The notes under the pieces are model-generated. The model saw nothing but the letters and a program-made list of their open reading frames with translations. It made no database searches and had not been told where the DNA came from. Shown piece after piece: positions 1 through 9,648 of a DNA stretch of 64,000 nucleotides. The translations under genes and the position numbers were made by a program. The stretch's first letter is position 1, and each line of letters begins with the position of its first letter. The stretch comes from Trichosphaerium sp. ATCC 40318 (Eukaryota; Discosea; Flabellinia; Trichosidae): contig JALMLS010000105.1 in assembly GCA_038496445.1 (NCBI GenBank), forward strand, positions 1 through 64,000. Reading direction: 5' to 3'.

Positions 1-105
1 CAGTCTTAGGTCATGTAAACATATGTCGAATATGAAATACCTGTTAAGGCATGTTTTGGTTTGTTGAAAGTTAAATATATAGATAGGTTAAACGAAAAAA
101 CTACT

Positions 106-1071
106 ATGGGTGGTAAAAGCAGCAAAGCGAGTAACAACAAACGAGAAAAAAAAGGTGAGAACTGTTAAACTTGATTTCTCCGTATATTTTGCTCTGAACT
201 CTACAAAAGACTTCCACAACCCCTTTTACAACTACTTTGCGAAGTCTTCTTTTTTACAAGCGTTTCTACCTTCTAGTGAGTAACTGATACACTCACATTA
301 GCCTTGAAAGTTGAAACGCCCATACAAGACTAGTACATTCCTCTTTGGCTTTCCGATTTTTCTTGACCACGTGTTTTTAGTGGTTATGAATACAAAATTA
401 TTACCTTTGGAGATCCTGGTGTTGGAAAAAGCAGTGCTATACGTAGATTTGTTGATGATACATATTCAGAACCATTCATCCCTACAGTCAGTGTTAACTT
501 TGTATGACACTTTGGTACTTTAAAATGCACGTGTTAACAAGATGTAGAGAGAGAAATACATACAAGTATTTGAGAAAACCATCAAGCTACAAATTTGGGA
601 TCAGTTTTGTGAGTGTTGATTGAGATTATTACATTAAATTATTTCGTTTTAATAGGTGATGAAAAATACGCAAGATATGGCAGGTACTTTCGACGTTCCA
701 ATGGTGCTTTGATAATGTATGATACTACAAACTTAGAGACGTTTCAAAATATCAAAAGGTGGGCACAAGAAGTTGAAAGATATGCACCAGATGAAATCCA
801 AGCAATACTTGTTGGAACAAAGAGTGATCTCATTGAAGAACATGCTGTTGATACTGATATTGCCCAGGTATAACAATAGTTTCATTTTTATTGGTTTGTT
901 AATTAAATTTAGGAATTTGCTGATGAACATGAGATGGAGTTTATTGAAATATCTTCCAAAGATGCAATCAATGGTATGTGTAGGTCTGTAAGCAAAATGG
1001 CTAACTTTATTTTCATAGTAAATGAAATGTTTATTTTGCTATCAGCCGCGATACTCGAGAATGATGAATAA
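106..1071 (+). CDS. Rab-like small GTPase with N-myristoylation-type start (family copy A)
   Basis: Seven exons fit one frame: 106-154, 302-332, 381-501, 548-608, 656-867, 913-973, 1019-1071 (195 aa). Exon 1 encodes MGGKSSKASNNKREKK, a myristoylation-type start followed by a basic stretch. Exon 3 carries the P-loop GDPGVGKSS; exon 5 carries the G4 box as TKSD (usual NKxD); exon 6 carries SSK in place of the G5 SAK. The split codon at 608/656 makes the G3 box DQFC, so the usual glycine is absent. The protein ends in ILENDE with no C-terminal cysteine, unlike prenylated Rabs. The best-fitting family is Rab or Ras-like; the membrane anchor by myristate is inferred, as in plant ARA6. Three relatives lie in this window. 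The exact function is unknown. Confidence 0.75.
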
Positions 1072-1489
1072 CAACTAACTCTACCAGCAACTAATTAGTC
1101 ATTGTTGAGTAAATAAAGACATACCATGTTATCTTGCATCAGTCTGATTACTTTTTTTTCTAGTATGAAACACGTCCTTAGGTGAACAGAATTACTTAGT
1201 AAAGTGCACTTTCAGATCTTAGTTTTGATTCAATGGCCAATGAAGCCGAGCCAAGAAAAGACTGCAGGACTTTCATCATTCCACCTTTTGATGCAGTAGT
1301 TTTAGTAGCACTGTGTGAATATAAGACACAGCTTGGTGTACTTGCCAGGCTGATAATCGACAAGAAAACAAAAAGTTGTTGTATTACAAGCCATATACAT
1401 TGTGTAATCCTTTTCAAAAATGTGTCACAGACGTTCTTACAGAACATGGGTTTTTTGAAAACTGTGATCTAAATGTAGGTATATCATCC

Positions 1490-1690
1490 TTGATTTTAGC
1501 TACGTCCTTTCTCCAACGTTCAGCTTACCTTTTCTTGTTGTACGTCTATTTGAGACATTTTATTATTGTTTCTGTGTTATGAAACGACAGGCTGATTAAT
1601 ACTTAGAACGGTTGTACTTTCGGCTTTGACTTTTGTGTATCCGGTTGTATTGGCTTTTTTTCACTCTCCCAAAAGAGGTAACACGTGATT
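1490..1690. repeat. Degenerate duplicate of the 4.07-4.51 kb segment
   Basis: The stretch with CCAACGTTCAGCTTACCTTT at about 1513-1532 recurs at about 4100-4119, and AGAACGGTTGTA plus TTCGGCTTTGA (about 1604-1630) recurs at about 4448-4474 in the same order and orientation. The downstream copy contains about 280 extra bases between these two blocks, which I read as a transposon insertion. This copy has no intact reading frame matching the membrane protein at 4472. Confidence 0.6.
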
Positions 1691-1699
1691 TCTTTAACA

Positions 1700-2335
1700 A
1701 TTCTATTTTATTTCTTCAACAAACCACCTTTTTTGCTAGGATACATCATTGCAGTTTGACGACATTGACAATTTTGATGGTTTCTTTATCATTTTCCGGT
1801 AGGTTCCAATGCATGTGAAGTGGTGAAACGTTTTGACACAACACAAGCTCAGGATCTGTTAGATCTGTTAAACTGAGTGTCTTGTAAACTTTCAATTTGT
1901 AAGCTTGCTGTCATCAACTTTGCAATATTGTTTCCAAGAGCGTTCGATAAACTCAAGCTCACAAATACTATTACTTTTTACTTGGTCTTAATCCTGGATA
2001 TTAGGGCGTGTATTACTTGTTGACATACCCGTTGGGTATCCTCACAGAACACTTTGTGGCGCTAAACATGTTGATTTACTTACTAGCCGGACTTTTATAG
2101 TGACTAATCCGCTTATGAACCTTTACAGGGATATGGAAGAGTTGGTGCTATCTACAACAGCTCATTCGGTTCTATATGTTGCACTAGGTGGAGGCCGTTT
2201 TACTTTGTCTCATTGTTACTTAGCTGTGATAGATCTGAGTTACTGCATTTATTGATTACACTTTAAAAAACGAGTCTAATCACTGTCAAAGACACCACAA
2301 TAAATACTCGAGTGTCTAAGACTAGGCTCGTCTGG
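1700..2335. other. Intergenic, no gene recognised
   Basis: Only short open frames without domain motifs or a convincing chain of splice sites are present. I see no RNA gene. The stretch follows the degenerate duplicate and precedes a GTPase exon remnant. Confidence 0.4.
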
Positions 2336-2349
2336 TCAAGAGAATCCGT

Positions 2350-2425
2350 CCAGCGGATAGAAATGTACTGACCTGTTTGTAACCTTAGAAGCTAATACAC
2401 GCTTGTCAGCCTCAACAGAAAAAAT
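2350..2425 (-). pseudogene. Remnant of GTPase-family exon 2 region
   Basis: Read on the minus strand, the order is GACAAGC, GTATTAG acceptor, a short exon-like stretch, then GTACATT donor. This matches the small second exon and flanking intron edges of the broken copy at 2619-3592, about 1 kb away. No P-loop exon follows it. It is probably debris of a fifth copy or of a partial duplication. Confidence 0.4.
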
Positions 2426-2618
2426 GCCTGAGGTTGCTTTGCTGCTTGAAATACGACTCTTTATTGTTATTTCAATACAAAGGTTTACATTAGTATGGAT
2501 ACCAGAATTAAGAGCACAGCCAAAGCGCATTGTTCTAGAATTGTATGAGAAACAAGATAAAAGTTCAAAGAGTGGCAATAACAACCGCTCATCCAGGAAT
2601 AAACTACACTTGTAATTG

Positions 2619-3592
2619 CTATTGGCTTTCTTCATCAATTTGATTAACCAACATTGCTGTTAACAGAATAAAGGCTTCTTTAACTACAACAATAAAGTCA
2701 GATGCTTGTATGTGTTGATGTAAACATACCATTGATTGCATCTTTGGAAGATATTTCAATAAACTCCATCTCATGTTCATCAGCAAACTCCTGATGTAAT
2801 TAACAAACCAACAAAAATGGAACTATTGTTAATACCTGGGCAATATCAGTATCAACAGCACGTTCTTCAATGAGATCAGATATCCTCTGGTGCATATATA
2901 TCAAGGTTAAGAACCCACGTTTTCGCGTATTCAAAAGTATGTTGGTTTGTAGTATCATACATTATCAAAGCACCATTGGAACCTCGATAATACCTGTCAC
3001 TACTTTTTTTTCGGAATTTCTCTGTATCTAAAAACAAATCTGTTGTTAACATACAATACAGCTTACAAAAAAAGCTGACGAGAAATGTCGCAAACTCGTA
3101 GTTTGACATCCTTGTCATACACTCTGATTGTTTTTACTTTCTAAACACTATAAACATGTGATACATTATTATAGAACTGGTTTCTATTGTGGCTGTGTGC
3201 AACTTTCTGTGATAGAAGAGTTATCACGTGTATTGTTACGTACAAAGTCAAAAGCCAATGTGGTCATGACAGACTCTGAGAAAGTATCATCAGAAAATCT
3301 AAGTGTTTTTCCAACACCAAATTCACCCATCATAATTATTTTGAATTCATAATCACTAAAACACGTGATCAAGAAATGTAATTAGCGAAGAGGAATGTAC
3401 TAGTCTCGTTTTGAGTTTTTTATATCCTTTGCAGCTAATACCGGCTTGTCAGTCACACAATGGATTAAAACTCGAAAAAGTAGTTTGATGGGGGTTGTAG
3501 AACTCTTTTGTAGAGGTTGAAAGCAAAACACAAATAAACAACATCACCTTTTTTTTGTGGTTTTACGCATGTGTACTGCTTTTAACACCCAT
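2619..3592 (-). pseudogene. Rab-like GTPase pseudogene (family copy B)
   Basis: Same exon plan as copy A, on the opposite strand. The P-loop GEFGVGKT and the C-terminal block NVKEAFILLTAMLVNQIDEE remain. Three lesions are visible. The start exon (3592 downward) reads MGVKSSTHA then a stop. The G3 region is degenerate, DIS then probably H. Relative to copy A, 26 bases are missing at about 2879-2880, which removes the whole TKSD guanine-binding motif and shifts the frame. The lack of C-terminal cysteines is shared with the intact copies. I am confident that it cannot make a full GTPase unless the assembly is wrong here. Confidence 0.75.
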
Positions 3593-4065
3593 TGCGTGTA
3601 GTATGGTGTAAGACTCTATTTTCAATGAAATTGAAGTGCGAGCGTTTAAACAAAAACTGTGTTATAGGTAGTGCTTAACACGTGTTAAAGCACTTGGGTT
3701 TTTTTGAAATACCACACCAAACAAAACCCAAGTCAATCAAGATCCGTATTCGTTTTTTGATTTTTTACTAGTAAGCAACAACACTATGAACCTCACCGAA
3801 CGCATTGATGACCTTGTCAAAAAATCAGGCTGGATAATAATGATACAAGCCGAACGCATACCAAACCTCACCAAACTGTGTACAGTAATACAGCGATACA
3901 TTTTTTTCTTCACCAATCCCAATGAGTTTTGTTAAATCTCTTAGGCACTCTCGGCTGTTTCTCAAGTTATGTCATTTGTAGCATATTATATGGGACCACA
4001 CTCTCGCTTATTTTTTATTACGTGGTACTGATACACGTGATGTAAACTTCTGATGTGATTGTAGG
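3593..4065. other. Intergenic, no gene recognised
   Basis: Upstream flank of GTPase copy B. It contains two CACGTG palindromes (3679 and 4034) but no open frame with recognisable protein features and no RNA gene signature. Confidence 0.4.
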
Positions 4066-4147
4066 TACTTCATACTTGGCTTTAGCTACTATATTTCTCG
4101 CCAACGTTCAGCTTACCTTTTCTTGGTTGTACGTCAGTTGAGTAATT

Positions 4148-4426
4148 ATTGTCTGTCGCAAGCAAGCACGAAAAATCAGAGCAAAATATGCAAACTGTTA
4201 TTCGTTCAAAAGTCAAGATCTAGCACAACGTATAAAGTTTTGTCAGAACTGTAATATCTGTCACCTTTAAGCGAAGCTTTTACACATCAACAGCTTCAGT
4301 TATGACAGTTCTGTTACAAGTTGGACAACCTTGTAGATCTGTCAAACCTGTCAAATCTCAAACTGTGCCTGCAGATCTGTACATTCTTAGTTTTTTCGGC
4401 AACCTTGCTTGCGACGGACAAATAAC
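4148..4426. mobile_element. MITE-like element with about 30-nt terminal inverted repeats
   Basis: The left end (from about 4148) reads TTGTCTGTCGCAAGCAAGC then ACGAAAAA. The right end (to about 4426), reverse-complemented, reads TTTGTCCGTCGCAAGCAAGG followed after a few bases by CCGAAAAA. The interior has no coding potential and contains further inverted stretches (GTCAGAACTG and CAGTTCTG). The related segment at 1490-1690 lacks this block, consistent with an unoccupied site. Length and lack of coding fit a miniature inverted-repeat transposable element; I could not fix a clear target-site duplication. Confidence 0.6.
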
Positions 4427-4471
4427 CACAGTGCAAACTAATAATGCTAGAACGGTTGTATTCATTCGGCT

Positions 4472-4850
4472 TTGATGATCTTTTATGCTTACCTGTTGGC
4501 TTTTGCACTCCGATGCTGGATAGTATACGCCATCGCTTCGTGGCTTATCGCAGTTCTACAAATATTGAGCATTATGTGTAGCTTCAGGCTTTACAAGTGG
4601 ATCCAAGAGGAGGTACCAGGGTTGCTTTTAATTATGTTGTTTATTTGTAGTTCAACTTTTTACATTCTTTTCTTCAAGGGTAAATCAGTAGAAGAGCCTT
4701 CATCAAACCAGGAAGTGTATCAAGAAACAAAGGTACACGTCACTTTTTTAAAGCAGTAGTTCGCTAACTACTTTTTAGGTTCCTCAACCAGGAGTAGCAC
4801 AAGGTGTTTCGTTGGAGCCAACTGGATATTATATGTTGTCAAACCTGTAA
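4472..4850 (+). CDS. Small hydrophobic membrane protein, unrecognised
   Basis: Two exons (4472-4732 and 4779-4850) join in phase across a GTACAC...TTTTTAG intron to give about 110 residues. The N-terminal half is strongly hydrophobic with two or three predicted membrane spans around AYLLAFALRCWIVYAIASWL and GLLLIMLFICSSTFYILFF. A polar tail ends GYYMLSNL. The start could lie in an upstream exon. I do not recognise the family. The 5' flank is duplicated at 1.5-1.7 kb. Confidence 0.5.
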
Positions 4851-5489
4851 GCTGAATTTGTCTTGCCTCATTTGTCGATCAAAATGTCAATACACGTCAA
4901 AGCCTTTCTAATTTCGATGAAAAAAAAGCAAAGTTTCGCTTTTTCTCAAGAGCCTTGGTTTTCCACTTGGGGTGTTTGCGGGTGGGTTTGGCATGAAGTT
5001 TACGTGGAGGCTTTACCACCAGTCGATCTACACGCAGTTGGCTTTGTACGGGCCATTACAAGAAGTGTTTTAGTAAATAAGTGTAGTTAACTAAACACTT
5101 AACATGCCAGTTATCCCAAAGTAGCGGTGTAGTAGAGCAATACCCAAATACCAGTTATTGGAAGCTAAACAAGTTTCCTGCCAGCTAACGTCATTCAATA
5201 AGAATAATGTGGCATGCCACTTATCAATCATATGAATCCAATAATTTTTCAATCAACCTGATTGATTACATGATTGATTACTCGCATCTTTGATTTGAAA
5301 TACACAAGAAAAGATCGCCTTACGAACAAATAGTTAACCAATCTATCAGTAGATTGATACAAATTCATGATTAAGTTGTACCTAATCAATCAGTTGCCTT
5401 AGCTCTTTTTTTTCAATCAACGTTTTTTTATTCATTTTTTAAACAACTCAACAACTATCAACACACCTCCCAACAACAATAAAATCACC
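4851..5489. other. Intergenic, AT-rich, with inverted TGATTGATT-type repeats
   Basis: No gene is supported. Around 5222-5400 the sequence is rich in ATCAATCA and TGATTGAT words and short palindromes such as TCTATCAGTAGATTGA. A short open frame at about 4900-5090 in one frame and a different one ending GPLQEVF in another both lack supporting splice structure. Confidence 0.35.
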
Positions 5490-6343
5490 ATGAACTCAAC
5501 TACACAAAACAACCAACTGTCATATGGTATTGATACACGTCCAAAAAAAAGAAGAAAAATAACTGGCGGCCCTTTTTACCAGATATCATGCTTAACGCTG
5601 CCACTCCTGAAAAAAGATAACATGTTTGTAACCTCTATGCAAATAACTTTAAAAAACACTGTTCTTCTAAGGAGAATAAGTTAACAACGCAAGATGTGAC
5701 TTGTTTCTTTAAACAAATTCAATCAAATTTCAATCAACAAACTAGAGCTCGAAATATTATCATTCAAAATCAAACAGCAAAACTACAACACCTACAATCT
5801 TGTTACAAAAATGCACAGAAACAAATTATGAGTAACAATGAAGTACATGCAACAGAGGCTGTAAAAAAAGAACTGAAGAAAAAACAAGAGGATATTGCAA
5901 TTATCAAGAAAAATCTCTCTCATGCAACTGCTGTCCTTGAAGCACATGAAAAACAGCACAATGAACTTATGAGAATGTATAGCAAACAGAAACGTGTTCT
6001 AGAAGAATGTATCCTCAGCTCACGTGATGATATAAGAAAAATAAAGGAACAAGGACAATTGATATTGAATGAAGAACAGATACTTGAAGACCGCTACAAA
6101 CAAGCTTTAGAACCATGTATAATACAAAGTATACATGCAAAAACAGAAGTGATACATTCAGAAAACGTGCTAGAACAGGTTAAAAGAGAGCTATTTGCGT
6201 TGGAAACACATAACCCTGAAAAAGTTCAATTTCAAGCATTCTTAAAGAAGATGGCAATGCAGCTTGAAATAGATCCTGATCTCGAGTTATCTGTCCTAGC
6301 AGCTACTATAGAAAAGTTTATCAGAAGTAAAGCTATGAAATAA
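5490..6343 (+). pseudogene. Coiled-coil protein gene broken by frame changes
   Basis: A start at 5490 gives MNSTTQNNQL and a nuclear-localisation-like PKKRRK but runs out at 5684. The main body is in another frame, open from 5621 (HVCNLYANNFKKHC) to the stop at 6343: about 240 residues, mostly charged coiled coil rich in K, E and Q. A third frame between them (PFLPDIMLNAATPEK) also looks coding-like. No splice pair joins them cleanly, and A-runs near 5541 and 5610 are plausible indel sites. It is either a decayed gene or an uncorrected sequence error. The absence of introns resembles the F-box repeat genes nearby. No family is recognised. Confidence 0.5.
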
Positions 6344-6906
6344 ACCATTATATTAAAATCGCACTCACAAGTTTGTTTTCCATGGAAACCCGTAGTCTCT
6401 TCTTTAGTGTAAAGCATGTTGTTAGCCTTTGTAACTTGCTCTTGATTTGTACACTAAAAAGAGACAAGGAAAAACCATACTAATATGTGCAACTTTTCTT
6501 TAGCATCTACTAGAGCAGGTGGCTGGACGGTAGGAGCTATTTGAAGCCATCTTCTTAAAGAGTTTCGATAATGCGAAAAATGAAACAGAGCATTTAATTT
6601 GTTTTATTTTTATCACGTGTCTCGCCAAACTATTGTAAAGAGGTATGTACCTGGCGAAGATTGTTCGTACTGATTGTTGGCATTGTAACTCTTGTTTAAA
6701 GTTAAAATTCTCTTTTTAGTTACAAGCTACAAGTTCACCTGTGCTAAATGTTCACACGGACACGCAGGTTCACCCGAAGCAGGGTCTTGATGGCGTGATC
6801 ATCATTAAGGTCACTCTAAGTCATGACTCCACTACGAATAAATACATTTTCGTGGTCTCTACTACACAGGATCTACCATACAACCTACATCTCTTTTAGA
6901 TACAAA
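6344..6906. other. Intergenic region upstream of F-box/LRR gene
   Basis: No gene is seen. Short in-frame sequence upstream of 6907 (from an ATG at 6823) is open but does not look like part of the F-box protein. It could be a leader extension. Confidence 0.35.
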
Positions 6907-7974
6907 ATGAATTCAAACAGCACGTTCTTTGATGAGATTCCTGTGGAAGTCATTATTTACATTCTACAGTTTGTTTCTAAGTTAACTATGCATTCGGTAG
7001 TACGTACTTCAAAATTATTAAAAATTGTCGCAATACAACACATGGGATACATAAACAGAAGAGAGATTGTCATCACATCAAAACAATCACTCAAAAAACT
7101 GTACAAAACAATGCCTCATCTAATTAAAACAAGCACGATAACCATCAAGTTCCCTATCAAACAGAAACAATTACAGTATCTTCAAGGAGTGTACTGCCTT
7201 AGACTTTGTAATAATAACATCAAGAAAATAGATTTCACGGACTTAAAAGCTGAAAGCATAGACTTTAGTTGGTATATTACTGATGATCACCTCATACAAC
7301 TTTCTGGAATCAAAAGAATAGATTTATTTAACATGCGCCAATTGACAGATACAGGTATCAAGGCGTTGGCTGGTGTACATACAATCGATGTTTCATTCAC
7401 ACGTGTTACTGATGAAGGCATTAAACCATTAGCTGGTGTTCATACTATCAATCTAGCACATACATGTGTGACTGATGAAGGCATTAAATCATTGGCTGGC
7501 GTTCACAAAATTAATCTTAGCAGTTGTAGAAAAGTAACCAATCACGGTATTAAGGCTTTGGTTGGTGTTCATACAATTAACCTTCATAACACAAGAGTGA
7601 CGAATAGTGGTGTAAAGGCTTTAGTTGGAGTTCATGATATTAATCTGAGTAGAACTTCAGTAACTAACAAAGGTATTAAGGCATTAGCTGGCGTACATAC
7701 AATTAATTTAAAGCGCTGTTGGAAAGTCACTGATGATGGTATCAAGGCACTGGCTGGGGTTTATAGAATTAACCTTTCTAATACTAATGTAACAGACACA
7801 AGCCTCAAAGAATTAGGTGGTGTTCATACAATATATCTTAACAACACAATAGTAACTGATGAAGGTATTAAAGCACTTACTGGAGTTCATACTATTAGCC
7901 TGCGTGGCTGTAAGAAAGTAACGAATGAAGGTGTTAAACAACTGGCCGGAGTTCATAGTCTTTTTTTGGATTAA
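6907..7974 (+). CDS. F-box protein with leucine-rich repeats of the GVHTINL type
   Basis: A single uninterrupted exon of 355 residues if started at the ATG at 6907, just before the F-box; an in-frame ATG at 6823 would add 28 atypical residues. Residues about 8-45 (FFDEIPVEVIIYILQFV...) look like an F-box, the Skp1-binding module of SCF ubiquitin ligases. From about residue 120 there are around ten repeats of 22-24 residues with the core VTDEGIKALAGVHTINL. Repeats differ mainly in the last few positions, which suggests recent expansion. A role as an SCF substrate adaptor is inferred. Intron-free structure in an intron-rich region, plus similarity in style to repeat proteins of giant amoeba viruses, suggests transfer or retroposition. 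Confidence 0.75.
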   Translation: MNSNSTFFDEIPVEVIIYILQFVSKLTMHSVVRTSKLLKIVAIQHMGYINRREIVITSKQSLKKLYKTMPHLIKTSTITIKFPIKQKQLQYLQGVYCLRLCNNNIKKIDFTDLKAESIDFSWYITDDHLIQLSGIKRIDLFNMRQLTDTGIKALAGVHTIDVSFTRVTDEGIKPLAGVHTINLAHTCVTDEGIKSLAGVHKINLSSCRKVTNHGIKALVGVHTINLHNTRVTNSGVKALVGVHDINLSRTSVTNKGIKALAGVHTINLKRCWKVTDDGIKALAGVYRINLSNTNVTDTSLKELGGVHTIYLNNTIVTDEGIKALTGVHTISLRGCKKVTNEGVKQLAGVHSLFLD

Positions 7975-8520
7975 AAGTGCCAAGTTGTACATCACTATGA
8001 TAGTAATCAATAAAAGCCATAGCCCACGTACCTTTTCTTGTGACAATGTCGCCGGCCATAAAGGTTCTAATCATTTTTGAGTTTACTTTGCTTAACAGTA
8101 CTGATATCACGTTCCCATGTGGAGTACTTTCTACACTTTCACTACAAGTCACACGCTAAGCATAAAAGACGTTGCTTAGAAGATACATGGTAGCATTAAG
8201 TAATGCTTGGTGTCACATCTCACTAAACAAACACAATCGATCAAGCGGAAAAAACTATCATACTGAAACTTACAGCTCCCGAAGGAGTGCACTCCCTCAG
8301 ACTTGAGACCGTTTGGATAAAGATACTCAAAAGCTTGTTTCCAACTGAGGGAATGCTGTAGGAGTGAACGCCAACATGTGGCTGTATATAAAGCCAGATA
8401 AACATACTATTGCCTTCAAGTACGGTATTAGCTTTTACTCAAAGCACCAATGGTATAAAACTTGAATACGTGACTGTTTATTGAGTTGTGTACAACCTTA
8501 TGCTTGTGTAGATTGTGCTT

Positions 8521-9116
8521 CTACACCCATTCCCACCTCGGTTGGAAGACCTGTATATCTGTGTCAATACAAATAAAACAAAATCTATGTACCATGTACA
8601 AACGCTCACAGGTCAACTTTTGTGTTAACAACAAGCACTTTCTCCGTTTATTGTACTCACTTGGAGTAATAAAACCAACTTCAACAAGACTGGATAAACC
8701 ATTGAGTTCTCTGGTAATCTGCTCATCATCTGCTATTAGGATAGGGCTGAAACTAAAAAGGGTGTCAAATAATGACATTTTTTTTTTGGATTCTTCTGTA
8801 CTTTGATTGCTGCTTGGCGAAGTCAACTGGATCGTGTTCAACAGGATTTATACTTAATTAACAAGTTAGTCAGTTATAACTTTTAAAATCACGTGAAGCT
8901 TATTAAGATGTATAGAAGGGAAGCGTACTTGTTTGTTGAACTGTAATTTGTCTCAATTTTATTTGGTTTATTCACACGTGGTTCATTTCGTGTTTGGTTA
9001 TCCGTAGGCATTTGTTGCATTTGTCTGTATGAGATTTCAGGTAAAATAAGGTTGTCAGGTATGAATGCCATCCGTGAGGGCTTTAGCCCCGATGTACTGC
9101 GTCTACAGTTGGCCAT
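8521..9116 (-). CDS. Small protein with SHOCT-like C-terminal motif
   Basis: Two exon-like stretches on the minus strand. The first starts at the ATG at 9116 (MANCRRSTSGLK) and ends before a GTACGC donor near 8924. The second carries SLFDTLFSFSPILIADDEQI followed by LSSLVEVGFITPSEYNKRR. The latter resembles a SHOCT motif (short C-terminal helix pair, L..L...G.IT..EY..R). An acceptor giving a continuous frame exists near 8817 (CCAAG). The region between the two exons and the exact C-terminus are uncertain. Function is unknown; SHOCT motifs are usually small oligomerisation or regulatory pieces. Confidence 0.4.
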
Positions 9117-9329
9117 ATGCAAATAAGGTTGAGACCACTATTTGAGGAGTTTTAGGAGATAAAATGGCTACAAGTGATAATAGTCCAAAAAAGTCGTCAT
9201 ATTCTTTTCGCTACTGCCAGTTTACAACAGCAAGTGCAACATTAAATTCTAGTTACTCAACTTAACACTTGCTTGTGACAGACTACATCTTGCTTAAACT
9301 TGTATGTCACTGTAATAAAAGGACACAAA

Positions 9330-9535
9330 AGTGCAAGAAGTGAAGAAGAACATCACTTATTTCCCTCCTGAAATCATTTCAAATATTCTACATCATGTGG
9401 ATGACAAAGATTTTTCCTGTTGCTCAATCATGTCATTTTATGGCTGATATTGTTAATGATATTGTTGGATACAGACAGGTTTACCTCGATAGATACAATT
9501 TTAATGCTACATCAAGTATAAAATCTATTGGATGA
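9330..9535 (+). pseudogene. Decayed F-box fragment
   Basis: On the plus strand NITYFPPEIISNILHHVDDK is an F-box core like the one at 6907. A shift near 9415 is needed to continue in another frame, with VAQSCHFMADIVNDIVGYRQ, which then stops at about 9535. No LRR follows on this strand. The fragment ends about where the F-box-to-LRR linker of its relatives would continue. A headless LRR array lies just beyond on the opposite strand. Confidence 0.55.
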
Positions 9536-9648
9536 GCCATTTCAATTTGAGTCCGTAGAGAGGCTACGAGAAGCAGGAGTGAACGCAAGTGGATGACTTA
9601 CAATGGTGAAGCACAGGCTTTGTATAGCCTCATTGACAATTCATATAT

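Noticed and set aside
1196-1472. Overlapping open frames on both strands after GTPase copy A
   Set aside because: No domain motifs, no clear start context and no splice partners; could not choose a strand.
4863-5090. Plus-strand frame and an alternative frame ending GPLQEVF
   Set aside because: Both look faintly protein-like, but no splice link to the membrane protein exon and no family match.
8260-8375. Short inverted stretch CCCTCAG ... CTGAGGG with nearby GGAGTGAACGC words
   Set aside because: Arms are only about 10 nt and the second half does not mirror; not enough to call a terminator, hairpin RNA or element.
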